Assembly (NCBI GenBank): GCA_903772945.1
Contig: CAICTM010000050.1
Coordinates: 62,001-126,000, forward strand
Length of the DNA stretch: 64,000 nucleotides
Direction of reading: 5' to 3'
Source: Seminavis robusta
Lineage: Eukaryota; Bacillariophyta; Bacillariophyceae; Naviculales; Naviculaceae
The stretch's first letter is position 1, and each line of letters opens with the position of its first letter. Below, piece by piece: positions 11,023-21,124 of this stretch. A program made the translations under genes and the position numbers. The notes under the pieces were generated by a model that was not told the DNA's origin, ran no database searches, and worked only from the letters and a program-made list of their open reading frames with translations.

Positions 11023-14000
11023 GGAGATTGCAGTGGTTGAGGATTATGGCTACTTCCTCGAAGGCAATTGGAATTGTGAGCTGAGCAGAAGGAAAGCAGT
11101 ATCAGCGACGAAGCGAACTTTGATGGTGGTAGCAACAACCAGTAAGCCATGCCATCATCCATCATCCATCGTCCTATGCGGTCTGATTCTTCGCAAGAGT
11201 TCAGCTTCGCATTGTTTAATTTTCAATTTGTGAGTCACAGCGGGTTGTTCCTTGGTTTCTTCACGATCTACTGCCTTGGAGTCGAGTCGCCCATTAATAA
11301 TAGCTTTACTGGAAGGAGCAGGGGGGAACCAGTTCCAAATTCTATTGCGTCTTGGGGACCGTGCTGTGGAACAAAAATTAATGTACACGGCAGAGCGAAC
11401 AGAGGCATCCGATGAGCAGAAAAGTGAAGAAGAGGAATGCATCCGCTTCAAGTACGGCTGAGCAAAATTTGAAAATATAAAAGCCCACTTCCACCATCAG
11501 AGAAACGTCGACACTAATCGTAAAGAAGGGCTTTGTTCCACATAAAAGGTAAAAAGATGATCGGAATTAAAGGGAACAGAATTGTTCTCCTCTCGGTATT
11601 GAAATTCAAGGTATAGTAAAATCTGATCTTAAAGAATGCAGCCGAACGCATTCCGATACACCACTCTTTCTTAACAAGCAAGAATGACGAGGACACTGTT
11701 CTCTCTATGTTTGGCGGAAGCTTAGTCCCAGTGACAGTTCTGGTCGTAACCCGTTACTACATGCAGCCCTCATTAATTATTCAAGTATACTTTATACATG
11801 TAGATGTGGTAAAACATGATTTGATACAAATATTCAAAGTATTGTCAACCTTAACCTTCTGTTTACCTGAGATACCAGAAAAAGTATTCTCCAGACTCCA
11901 GAGCTCATGAGTGACAGTCCCGAGTCCTGAGTGAACTGTGGACACCAACACCCCAAAGAAGCTCAAGTTGCCCGGGCAGTTCGATCTTATGGCATGAACG
12001 TGCCATTCGTGCCATACACACTTGCTTTTGGCCTAACTGGCTAGATGGTGCAGATGGAGCTGGCTATGGAGCTCTAGCTACCTCAGCGTCTCAGCTCACC
12101 TGTCACCTGTACCGTACATGCGCTCGACTTTTACTCGAGACATGGGATGGCTACCGGCACCTAGCCAACTAAGTAACTACTCTTGGAGTAGTCTATTAAT
12201 AGTCCAAAGTCCAAAGAGAAAAGGATGCAGTTTTCGCAAAAAGCATTCTTCGCATTCACCATTCGATCGAGGAACAACCGACAAACTGGTTTTGTACTGA
12301 CTAACAGTTAGTAGCGTAGAAACCCGAGCATCCTTGGACACCTTCTTTGGGTTGCGAGAATACAGTACGAAGCCGCCAGGAAGCGACGGTTAATGCAGTA
12401 CGGTCTTGCGAGCATTGATGGGTCAATACAGCGGGCATGTGGATGGAGAAAACATGCTTGATAGTCAACCTCATCACTCATTGCAGCCCATTTGCTGGTA
12501 CAAGTAGCTGACCGCAACGGTTTCAGTGATGCATTGATACCCAAAGGCGTTCTTTGGACAGGGATTTTCGGACCAGCTTATTCTCGAACTCCAATTGTCA
12601 ACAATTCGGACGTCATGTATGTCTGATGTCTATGGGAAACACCTCTCGTGTTGCCCCCCTGTGGTAACTACGAGCAGCGATCGCCATGGGTTCATTGGGA
12701 TTCTTTAGTCATCCTTTCAAAACCTGTTCTTTCAGTTGCCCTCCGGCAGCATTTAGCAATCGACCAGCTGTATTGTAGAGCAGATCTTGGCAACTAGAGA
12801 AGCCGAGAAGCCATCGTCCTGTGCAAAGAATGCTCAGGGTCAACAAAAACGACTCTGGAAAACGAAAGTCTTCTTCTTCTTCCGGTAGTGACAGAGGATA
12901 CTTTAGCGTCGATCCAGGGGCAGGCGGCATTCCAGGGAAAGAAGAAAGGAGCGAAGACCGCAGCGCCATTCTTGCGATGCAACATTGCTACGTGTGCTGA
13001 ACTCGATACCCTGTCGCAAACAGCTGGGATTCATCCCCAAGAAATTGCAGGGCTCGTCCTAGCGTCCGATATCCGGTAGCTGTCCTTTCTATTAGGCCCA
13101 ACACCTCTTCGCGTCGGTGACTGAAAGCCTAGTGCTTCCAGCATCGCTCGAGTCGGGACAAGCCAGTCAAGACGGAGGATTAGCGCACGTCGACCGGGTA
13201 AGCAACAGAAGTCAACCAAGCGCTTTGGCAGGTTTGATGAGTGCCCAAGGCATGCAGAGAGTCAAACCAACTTGGTACGACCGTCCGGGCCACCTGCCTC
13301 CAGCGAAGCAGCCTGGGGAGAGACCATTTTGAGACGAGGTATTCTTTTCGAAAAATAAAAGCATGTTTTACCTCATCCACGCGATGATTTCCTCGTCCCT
13401 GAAACCCTCGTGGTGCCAAGAGGCAGCAGCCTACTAGTATCACAGTTGTACTCCAGTGCATCGAGTGCAATTGGCTTTGAGGAGAACCAAATGCCCAACT
13501 CGAGCCACAGCAGAGCATGTTCTGTCATCCCAGGGGCAGTCATTCTCCTTAGCCCATGTTCGAAGTGCCAACAGGCCAGTGCAGGGGGCAGCAATGGCGC
13601 TAGTTTCTTCATATCCATGGTATTTCAATTTAGCTCAATCTCGCGCACGCCAATGATGTGACCACTGTAAGCAGTGCCATGCAAGGGACTCACACATGGT
13701 GCTCCTGGCGTGGACTGGCTGCTACTGCAAGATAGAGCAAGCTAGGGTTACCAGGAAGGCAGTCACCAGCTGGAGCCAATCCAGAGCCAATCCACTCAGT
13801 GCAGCCAACAAAAAGGCATAAAGATGACAATGGTGCCTCTTCGCTGGATACCCACCCATCCCACCCTGGGCGCTCAGTTCAGTGTTTGGCACCAATCCCA
13901 CACTGTTCCCCAACTCTACGGTACCAGTATTTTAAAAAATAGCCTATCATTCCGACACAGCACAATAGGTGCACCTAGCAAGCTACCGTACCGGCAGTCG

Positions 14001-14405
14001 TCCGCTACTAGCTAGCTAGATAAATTGTCTAGCTAGCTAGCTAGTGGCCATCAAGGTCGCAATCTCTAACTAGACTAGCTACTACCGGTACAGTAGCACA
14101 GTACCGAGTGGCACATTAACAATATTGAAGTGTCATTTTTAAAAATTTATTTAACCATTTCAGAGGTCAAGTAATATAAGGGGGGTTTTAGAGTAGGGAA
14201 ATTATCTACGGAAGCCAGCCGGGGCCAGGCTTAAGCAAAGAACAGTCGAAATTCAGGACTAGGTTCTGTGGGATCAAGCACTTCCACACGCCTATACCGC
14301 TTCGCTTCCGCCGCCTGTCAAAGCTTTCAGTTTCACTGATATAAGGGTATATTAGGGGAGTCTATCTAGAGAGGTTCACCACAAGTGGAGTTTTGCTGCC
14401 TGAAC
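11023..14405. other. Gene-poor intergenic region
   Basis: In 3.4 kb only short overlapping frames on both strands are seen and none resembles a known protein, has a credible splice structure or shows a low-complexity coding pattern. It is the shared upstream region of the HSF gene and the BTB gene. A TATA-like stretch (AATATAAAAG) lies near 11474-11483. A perfect hairpin is at 14008-14040. Confidence 0.45.
14008..14040. repeat. Perfect 13-bp inverted repeat, GCTA type
   Basis: Arms 14008-14020 and 14028-14040 are exact reverse complements made of CTAG units, with the 7-nt loop TAAATTG. The DNA could form a cruciform and a transcript could form a hairpin. It lies about 370 bp upstream of the BTB gene. 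Its function is unknown. Confidence 0.7.
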
Positions 14406-15617
14406 ATGAGTGACAATCTTGAAAAGACGGAAGAAACTGGGACCAAGCGCAGTTTCGACGCCCTGTTGGAGGCCGAACAGAAGGAAGACGAAGAATTCAC
14501 GTGGAGGGGAGATCCACTCGAGACCTTCAGCGATTGGACGATTGTCGTTCAGAAGGAGGATGGGGGTGAGGATGATGAGGGGGAAACATACCATGTGCAT
14601 AAGTGCATTCTAGCCTATGGTGCCAGGAAAAGTTTGTATTTCCGCAAGCTATTTCAAAACGCCAAGCGATACCAAGAATCCAGTTCCTCGACGAGCCACA
14701 TCAAGATGCACTCGCTTGCTGCAAAAGCATTTCCTGAGCTCTTGGACTTTGTGTATTCCGAAGAGTATTTGGAAATTTGTACGGAAAATGCGGCTGCGCT
14801 CGTCTTTTTGGGTGAATACTTTGAGATACAGAGCCTCCGCTTGGAGGCAAAGGACTTCATTCGTGAGTTCTTGTCTTGGGACAATGCTGGAAGCTTCTAC
14901 GAACAGTGGACAATCTTTTGCACTGATGACATTTTGGAAGAATTGGTTGATTTTCCTTTCAGAAGCTTGACTGATTTTGATGTGAACTCGGAGTTTATAC
15001 AATATACGGACCCATCCTTTTGGCTAGAAGTTGCGAAAAAGCGGCCGCAGTGCCCACCTCGCGCGAGATCTGATGAGTGGAGTTTGATCTTGGCAACCAA
15101 CTTTGCTCTCCACGAAGACAAGCTAGATCTGCAGACTTTTCAAGATCTCACAAGTGAATCCATAATGCCGACAATGGACTCGTCAGCGGCTCTAGATCTT
15201 TGCGAAGTGGAGGAAAGGCTTCGCAAGAGTCCAGATGATGGTGACAATGATCCTCCCTCTCCGTTTCAACTGCGTTGTGCCAGGGCAGTCGCATCAACCC
15301 TCCCAAAAAGAGGAGGTTTTCGAGAAAGTGACTTATTTACAAAGTTGAAACATCGCAAGGCACCATTCATTTGGGAAATGATGGCACATCATGTCGACAC
15401 TCAAGAAGACTTACGAGATAAAGCGTTGCGAGAGGGCAATTTTGGAAGGCTGCCGACCGATGAGGAGTTGCGGAGGTGGGTCAAAGTATATGTTCGTTGC
15501 CATAACATGAACCTTGCTACGACAAAGCATGCCATAGACGTCGCCTCTGGTAAGTTTGGAGTCGACATGCAACCCCAGAGGAGGAAAATCAAGCTCATGC
15601 TAGCCCAAGAATGTTAG
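14406..15617 (+). CDS. BTB/POZ domain protein with C-terminal DEK_C-like domain
   Basis: A single-exon gene of 403 aa; the first in-frame ATG (MSDNLEK) is used. Residues about 38-165 look like a BTB/POZ domain: DWTIVV, a VHKCILAYGARKSLYFRKLF block, then FPELLDFVYSEE and a helical region. BTB domains mediate dimerisation and often recruit targets to CUL3 ubiquitin ligase. The middle part is helical and unassigned. The last 55 residues (PTDEELRRWVKVYV... KFGVDMQPQRRKIKLML) match the pattern of the DEK C-terminal domain, a small helical DNA-binding and dimerisation module. The BTB call is fairly secure; DEK_C rests on motif resemblance only. A substrate adaptor acting on chromatin would fit, but this is inference. 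Confidence 0.75.
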   Translation: MSDNLEKTEETGTKRSFDALLEAEQKEDEEFTWRGDPLETFSDWTIVVQKEDGGEDDEGETYHVHKCILAYGARKSLYFRKLFQNAKRYQESSSSTSHIKMHSLAAKAFPELLDFVYSEEYLEICTENAAALVFLGEYFEIQSLRLEAKDFIREFLSWDNAGSFYEQWTIFCTDDILEELVDFPFRSLTDFDVNSEFIQYTDPSFWLEVAKKRPQCPPRARSDEWSLILATNFALHEDKLDLQTFQDLTSESIMPTMDSSAALDLCEVEERLRKSPDDGDNDPPSPFQLRCARAVASTLPKRGGFRESDLFTKLKHRKAPFIWEMMAHHVDTQEDLRDKALREGNFGRLPTDEELRRWVKVYVRCHNMNLATTKHAIDVASGKFGVDMQPQRRKIKLMLAQEC

Positions 15618-15946
15618 AGCAAAACCGAATGTATTGGTAGATGCCTGCATGCCCAGATTTACTACTGTTGTAGACCCTTTACTATTTAAGACGCTCTTAA
15701 CCCGCCAGAACCTGCGACAATGCTCTGATGGTTGGAACAGAGGAGATCGCTATTCTGGCTCGTTCCGCCCGTCTATTCAGCCGACTGCCTTGCACGGCAC
15801 TTGGGACAACTATTCTGTCAGGAACTGCGGTTAGCAGGATTCCCAGTACAAAACATCGCGCTCTCGCACCCATCAAACGTGTTGATGAGCACATCGTACC
15901 AAAATTGGTAGTCGATCCCAAGTAAGTTGGCATTTGCCATGTATTT
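15618..15946. other. Convergent intergenic spacer
   Basis: These 329 bp lie between the stop codons of the BTB gene and the mitochondrial carrier gene. They serve as shared 3' regions; no gene or clear repeat was seen. Confidence 0.5.
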
Positions 15947-17002
15947 TTAAGATTCCCGTACTGCCTGGTAACAAAGCGAGTAGGTTGTGACGGTAATGGC
16001 CGCCGACGGAATTCCCCTGGCATAGGCAACTTGGAATCCTGCAAATAGTTTGACCAGTGTTTGTCGGAGTCCCTGTGTTTCCAGGGACGTTCGTACCGCT
16101 TGGAATGCCGAATCGGCCATGTCGGATTGTACCCACGTCTTGACAGAGTCGAGTGGCAATGCCACAATCCAATAGGTGAGGCCCGCCACGGCTCCCGAGA
16201 GAATCGTGGTAGTCAGTGACGGCTTTTGGGGTTGTTGATTATTATTTGTAGTAGTAGTTTTGAAATAGTCCTGACACCATTGCATGGAGGCAAAAAAGAA
16301 TCCAACGCCAATGGAATCTCTCGCGACGGTCACACCGATTCCCTTCCACAACCCCCCTATACCAGCTTGTCGTATCGTGTGTCGCACGACACTTAGTGGC
16401 CCCGAAAAGGCAGCTTGTTGGGATGGTTGTTGTGGTTGTTGTTGTTGTACCTGAAGTGAATGTTGTTTGATCAATTGATTCCGTACAAATTCGACGGGTG
16501 TGACAAAGAATGCCGCATTGACGCCTCCTGCCACAAATCCACACACAAATTGGTCCTGGAGTGTCCGTAGTGGATCTTTTGTTTCGTTTGTTGTTGTGTT
16601 GCTGGAGGTACTTTTCCATTCCGTCAATGTCTTTTGCGTGACATTATGAACGGTAAAAATGGTAGCCTTGTAGACGGCTTGCGCCGCCAATGGCAGTGCC
16701 AATCCAGTATACAGTGCTCGCAGACCTCCATTGTGAAATGTTTGCGATACGACGCGAAGTGGATTGGAGGGTGTGGAAGACGTCATGGACGCCGCTTGCA
16801 TTTTGGTGCGAATCACATCAAACGGATGACACGCCAAGGTCGATGTCACTCCAGCTACACTCCCGGCAATCAAGGAATTTCGGACCATGTGGGGATCATA
16901 ATGACTGGTAGTAGTAGTAGTAGATTCTGCTTGCTGTCGAGCTTCTTCCACATCAGCTGCTAGGGCAGTCTTTTGTTCTGGATTCATTGCGGCTGTTGCC
17001 AT
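15947..17002 (-). CDS. Mitochondrial carrier family transporter
   Basis: An intronless gene of 351 aa with the three-fold repeat of the mitochondrial carrier (SLC25) family, which exchanges metabolites across the inner mitochondrial membrane or, more rarely, other organelle membranes. The three signature motifs after the odd-numbered helices are visible: HPFDVIRTK, TPVEFVRNQ and LPLDSVKTW. GxxxG-type helix packing and aromatic-Gly matches (GLRALYTGL, GIGGLWKG) also fit. About 40 hydrophilic residues precede the first helix, and Gln/Thr-rich loops separate the repeats. The substrate cannot be fixed by eye; general resemblance is to the carnitine/ornithine group. The gene is divergent from the JmjC-like gene, with 291 bp between start codons. 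Confidence 0.9.
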   Translation of the reverse strand: MATAAMNPEQKTALAADVEEARQQAESTTTTTSHYDPHMVRNSLIAGSVAGVTSTLACHPFDVIRTKMQAASMTSSTPSNPLRVVSQTFHNGGLRALYTGLALPLAAQAVYKATIFTVHNVTQKTLTEWKSTSSNTTTNETKDPLRTLQDQFVCGFVAGGVNAAFFVTPVEFVRNQLIKQHSLQVQQQQPQQPSQQAAFSGPLSVVRHTIRQAGIGGLWKGIGVTVARDSIGVGFFFASMQWCQDYFKTTTTNNNQQPQKPSLTTTILSGAVAGLTYWIVALPLDSVKTWVQSDMADSAFQAVRTSLETQGLRQTLVKLFAGFQVAYARGIPSAAITVTTYSLCYQAVRES

Positions 17003-17293
17003 GGTGGTGATGTTATGTTGTTATCTATCTTATGGTGATGATGACGCTACAGCTGTACAGCAAGGAGACCAATAAGGAAGAGGAACAAGCGGGTTTGTGG
17101 GTTGTGGGGTTGTCTTCGATTGAGATGGTGCAGCCATGCATTTGTGTGGTTGATGAGTGACGCACGAAAATGTAAAATGGGCGTTTTTCAGTCATGCCTT
17201 ATTATTAAAACACTTTTTCCAAATCCTGCTTTCCTCTGCTTCGGCTTTTCCCACCACAAGATCACAAGATCCAAAGGACCAGTGTAGAGGACC

Positions 17294-18505
17294 ATGACGA
17301 CTTTTGATCAACATGACGAAGTACCGGTACCGGTAGAAGAAGAAGAAGAAGAGACGGATGTCCTCTTGTCTCTGACAGGCATCACCGCGGCAGAGCACGA
17401 GACGATTGAACTCAAATTGGCGCAAGCACTCCAGCTAGAGCCCGACAAGGTTTCCATCCTGGAAGCCCAAGACGATCATGTCGTGGTTGTTGTCTACTCG
17501 ACACGGTCGGCTTTCGACTTGGCCCAGCAAGTCAATGATCAAAATCAACAACAATTTGACAATCCTGATTCTTTTCAGTGCTCAGTGGTGGACATGGAAG
17601 AAGATGTGGAAATTGACGAAACCACGGCCTTTCAACTCTGGAGAGACATGCCCGAACAGGCTCGCACCACACATTTGGCACTCGTGGCCAGTCCCGATGG
17701 GGAAATGATCCAACCCACCCATGACAATAGTACTAGTTGTACTGTCAAGTCGACTACCACTACAATTCCCATGCAAGCACAGATGGAGCGAGATCCGTCC
17801 TTGCTGGAATTCGATAATACCGTGCGCGTTTCTTCCATCGATGACGCTCATACCAACTGGGAGGAACCCTTTGTCTTGACCACGGGAAAATCCATTACAA
17901 AAGATGTGCTCCAACGCGATCATTTGATACAACAATTTGGAGACATGCTGGTACGAACGGGAAATCGAAATACACTGGTCGAAAGTGGATTTGATAATTC
18001 CAGGCCCCTGACACTGCAACAAGCCGTGGATAATCATGACACGACGACGCAACCGAGTGAAGTTGGTTGCATTGTCTTTAGCCCCGTCCAGGAACTGTCC
18101 GACGAGTTCCAACAGCATTTGGAACCTCTCCTGGCTGCCTTTCCAGCCTTTTTGGATGAAGAAACGAGTTCCCATCCACACAGTCAAAAGTACACCTTGT
18201 GCCTTGCCAATCAAGGGTTTGGGATTGGTATGCACAAACACAATGCTGCCTTTTTCTGGTTGCTAGAGGGAACCAAAAAATGGTACATGGCGCCATCCAC
18301 GACAACAACAACCAGATCCAACAATGACGAGGAGCCGGACAAGAAGATGAACCACCAAGTGCCCACCCATCCCGAGTTTTACTCCACGCAATCCACGCAC
18401 AAGTGCATTCAGCAAGCCGGAGAAATACTATACGTGCCCAACCAGTGGTATCATGAAATTTTCAACCTATCGTACACCGCGGGAATTCAAGCATTGCCGG
18501 ATTGA
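17294..18505 (+). CDS. JmjC/cupin-8-like putative 2-oxoglutarate oxygenase
   Basis: A single-exon protein of 403 aa. An acidic N-terminus (EEEEEETD) precedes about 80 residues with an alternating beta/alpha look, then a linker. The C-terminal 120 residues resemble a JmjC or cupin-8 fold: GFGIGMHKHNAAFFWLLEGTKKWYMAP, followed after an insertion by AGEILYVPNQWYHEIFNLSYTAGIQ. In Fe(II)/2-oxoglutarate hydroxylases the first motif carries HxD/E and the second a His. Here the first reads HKH (His314 and His316) and the second His387, so the acidic ligand seems replaced by His. The Lys-x-Trp after the first motif is typical of the family. A protein hydroxylase is the closest guess; activity is uncertain. 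The N-terminal codons contain a GTACCGGTACCGG motif read as VPVPV. Confidence 0.72.
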   Translation: MTTFDQHDEVPVPVEEEEEETDVLLSLTGITAAEHETIELKLAQALQLEPDKVSILEAQDDHVVVVVYSTRSAFDLAQQVNDQNQQQFDNPDSFQCSVVDMEEDVEIDETTAFQLWRDMPEQARTTHLALVASPDGEMIQPTHDNSTSCTVKSTTTTIPMQAQMERDPSLLEFDNTVRVSSIDDAHTNWEEPFVLTTGKSITKDVLQRDHLIQQFGDMLVRTGNRNTLVESGFDNSRPLTLQQAVDNHDTTTQPSEVGCIVFSPVQELSDEFQQHLEPLLAAFPAFLDEETSSHPHSQKYTLCLANQGFGIGMHKHNAAFFWLLEGTKKWYMAPSTTTTTRSNNDEEPDKKMNHQVPTHPEFYSTQSTHKCIQQAGEILYVPNQWYHEIFNLSYTAGIQALPD

Positions 18506-18546
18506 TTTGATTTGATTTGATTTGATTCGATTTGACTTGATTCGAT
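18501..18546. repeat. TTTGA-type microsatellite
   Basis: Tandem TTTGA units with C interruptions overlap the stop codon and 3' end of the JmjC-like gene. It is a simple-sequence repeat with no assigned role. Confidence 0.7.
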
Positions 18547-19428
18547 TGCTGCAATTGGTAATAACGTTATGGGAAGGTTCTCCAACTGGATCATCACTAG
18601 AAATTGCTTGGTTGAATGGACCGCAAGACACGGACAAATACCGACCGGGGCGGGTTGCCGAAGGGATAAAACAGAAAACAAGGCATGCAACGCAGCAAAC
18701 AAAGCACCACAGTGGGTGCGTCTGTTAGGTATGGACTATGCAAGGATACTGCACTCATCATGGAGAAGCCAGTATGAAAATTTGATAGTACAGTCGGTCT
18801 GCTTTCGATTTGGTATCGCTTACTCCTCCGCCGGTGTGCCCGTTGCTTGACATGGAATGAATCGAATCGAACCCAGCTAGCTAGTTTTGCTTCCAATAAG
18901 GTCACAATTGCCTCTGGCTACGACTGCTCCTGCCTTCCCACCCACCCACCCCCCAATAAAGATTCGGGCAAGCCAGTTGCTCCCTACTGGTAGCTGTGTG
19001 TGTCAGCCATCATGCCTTGTTGGCTTGGCTTTCCGGAAAGCCCGTACTTTTTTGTACCACGTACCGGTTTCGTTGTGTGTGCAGCCTTGCATGAAGCTTT
19101 TGACAGAACTGCTTTCACCCTGGGAAGATAGAGAGCGGTACCAGTACCGGTACATGTACCGTACCGGTACTCAAAGCAAATTGGACTTTTTTTAGTATCG
19201 ATCATGCGAACGATTGAAGACTGATGATGAAGACGCCTTGCAAAACCTGCATGGACGACGATGAACGCGCCATTCCCAGCTTTGCTACCGGTATGCATAG
19301 ACATACATGTCCACAAAACACAAACGACCACAACACCATTTTAAAAACACGCCCTCTCTAGCTAGAAAAACAACTCAGAATCTGAAACCAAATAGCAACA
19401 GCAGATTAAACCAACAGCAACAAGCATC
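18506..19428. other. Intergenic region with palindromic GTACCGG cluster
   Basis: No credible gene lies in these 0.92 kb upstream of the LEA_2 gene. A dense cluster of overlapping self-complementary GTACCGGTAC motifs sits at 19137-19170. Confidence 0.5.
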
Positions 19429-20313
19429 ATGACAGACCAAGAAAACCCAGCAGCAGCGACCCCCGAGGAAGATCCCAATAATGCCACACCTGATGAAGAA
19501 CTGGAAAAGACTTCCGCTGCGAGTGGAGGCAGATCCACAGGTGTCATGCTGGCACTTGGCTGTGGTGTTTGTATCATCATTATTGGCATTGTTGCTTTGG
19601 TGCTCTGGCTGACTGGCTACTTTACCATCAAGGAACCCTGTGTGCAAATCTTTTCCTTTACAGTAAGCGGTTTGGAGTTGGGAACTGGTGATTCTGATGC
19701 AGCCGACAGCAACCCCCTCGTAGGAGCTTTGAATACATTGTCAGGAGGACTGATCGGTTCAGTTTCAAAAGCAACGATCAATTTGGATCTTGTGCTACAA
19801 GTCAACAATACAAATTCGTACAAGCTCAATTACAAGCAGCTGGATACAGGATACGTGAAGATACCAGAATTCATGCTCAATTTCGGAACTCCCACGGATG
19901 GGCCTGTGGAAACTCTGAATGATTTTCCCGTTGGAAATTGGGATATTGATGATGGAACCCTTCCCAAAAAATCTGCCACTCTTCTCCCGGTCTCTGTGTC
20001 TGCTGAAATTGACTTGGCCGACCCAGCAACCATTGGATTGGCACCCATCTTTTTGAGTGGGGGAGAAATGGCATTTTTAATCAAGGGAGGCATTGAAGGA
20101 TCCAACTGGGTACCAGGGCTTACAGGTGATGTCCGTTTCCTCTGCTTGGCTCAAGTGGAGGATGTCCTGCAGTTTGGAGCCGACGCCAAGATTTTTTGTC
20201 GAACGTCTCTCGATGTTGGAGGCATTATCAGTCAGGAAGGAGTCATCCAAACTCGAAATTTGCAAGAAATATTGCTGGAGCAACCACCCACAGATCCCTC
20301 TTGTTGGGTTTAG
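19429..20313 (+). CDS. Single-pass membrane protein with LEA_2/NHL-type domain
   Basis: A single-exon protein of 294 aa. The first 36 residues are acidic and hydrophilic and probably cytosolic. One long hydrophobic helix follows (VMLALGCGVCIIIIGIVALVLWL, in two halves). The remainder has beta-strand-rich sequence with KATINLDLVLQVNNTNSYKLNYKQLD, the pattern of LEA_2 (LEA14/NDR1-HIN1-like) domains, where a conserved NPN/NNTN-type turn sits in an immunoglobulin-like sandwich. Such proteins occur in plants and algae in stress and membrane contact roles. No catalytic motif is visible. The membrane topology is confident; the family call is by pattern and moderately sure. Confidence 0.75.
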   Translation: MTDQENPAAATPEEDPNNATPDEELEKTSAASGGRSTGVMLALGCGVCIIIIGIVALVLWLTGYFTIKEPCVQIFSFTVSGLELGTGDSDAADSNPLVGALNTLSGGLIGSVSKATINLDLVLQVNNTNSYKLNYKQLDTGYVKIPEFMLNFGTPTDGPVETLNDFPVGNWDIDDGTLPKKSATLLPVSVSAEIDLADPATIGLAPIFLSGGEMAFLIKGGIEGSNWVPGLTGDVRFLCLAQVEDVLQFGADAKIFCRTSLDVGGIISQEGVIQTRNLQEILLEQPPTDPSCWV

Positions 20314-21124
20314 ATAAGAGCCGAGAAATGGCGCCGATTTTGGAATGCAGCTTTCGAGTCCCTGAACTTGTTGACATCGACAACAACCAACACCTAAGAT
20401 GACGCAGTATGTCATGGTGCATTTTATTAAAAGTTAACAGTAGCACAATGACTTTATCCATCTGATATGGCATAGTCTCGTCCTGCTCACATTGCCATCG
20501 AGTTGACCTTTTTGTCAAGCACCACAGCTCTTGCTATGCTCTCGCCTACGGTATCAGTTAGCATATCTGGAAGCAGCCTCAAACAAGCTTTTAAAAGCGA
20601 AGAAGAGGAGTATGGTGCACCGTACCAGTAGGGTAGGGTAGGGGGTGAGAGGGTTCAGCTATTGAATGATTTATGGCAAAGAACAACCGCAAGACAGTGA
20701 GGCGGAAAGCCCATAGCCCAGCCTGAGACAGAGAGGCTGAAGCCGTGTCCCCTACTGCATTCATGCTTTAAACCAAATCTTCTGTTTGCTCCATCGACTG
20801 ATCTCCTCCCATATCCCAACTCCAGCTATGCATCCTTGTCTCAAAATGGCAGCGTCTACCTGTACCGGTATCCCCTCCCGGTAGCTTGGCCGCTAATATG
20901 CAGTCGCAGAGGTGCTCGACCAGTGCTGCTATCTAAGAGTGTCAAAAGCAACCTTTCAGGAGTGTCAAACATTTCTACCGTGGCTGTCTATCTAAAATAC
21001 TCCACGACTACCAGTATATTGTATATGCTTGTCAGATTTCCTTGGTAAGCTTGCAATTCAATGCCAGCTTGCTTCTCTTTCCTATTTTGAGCGTAGCATT
21101 CCAACCACGTTGCTGCTGTGCTCT
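20314..21124. other. Convergent intergenic region
   Basis: These 0.8 kb lie between the stop codons of the LEA_2 gene and the ECO1 gene. Only short non-coding-looking frames are present. Confidence 0.5.

Noticed and set aside
12709-13618. Cluster of overlapping 60-110 codon frames
   Set aside because: No frame has homology, a signal peptide, codon bias or splice logic that sets it apart from chance.
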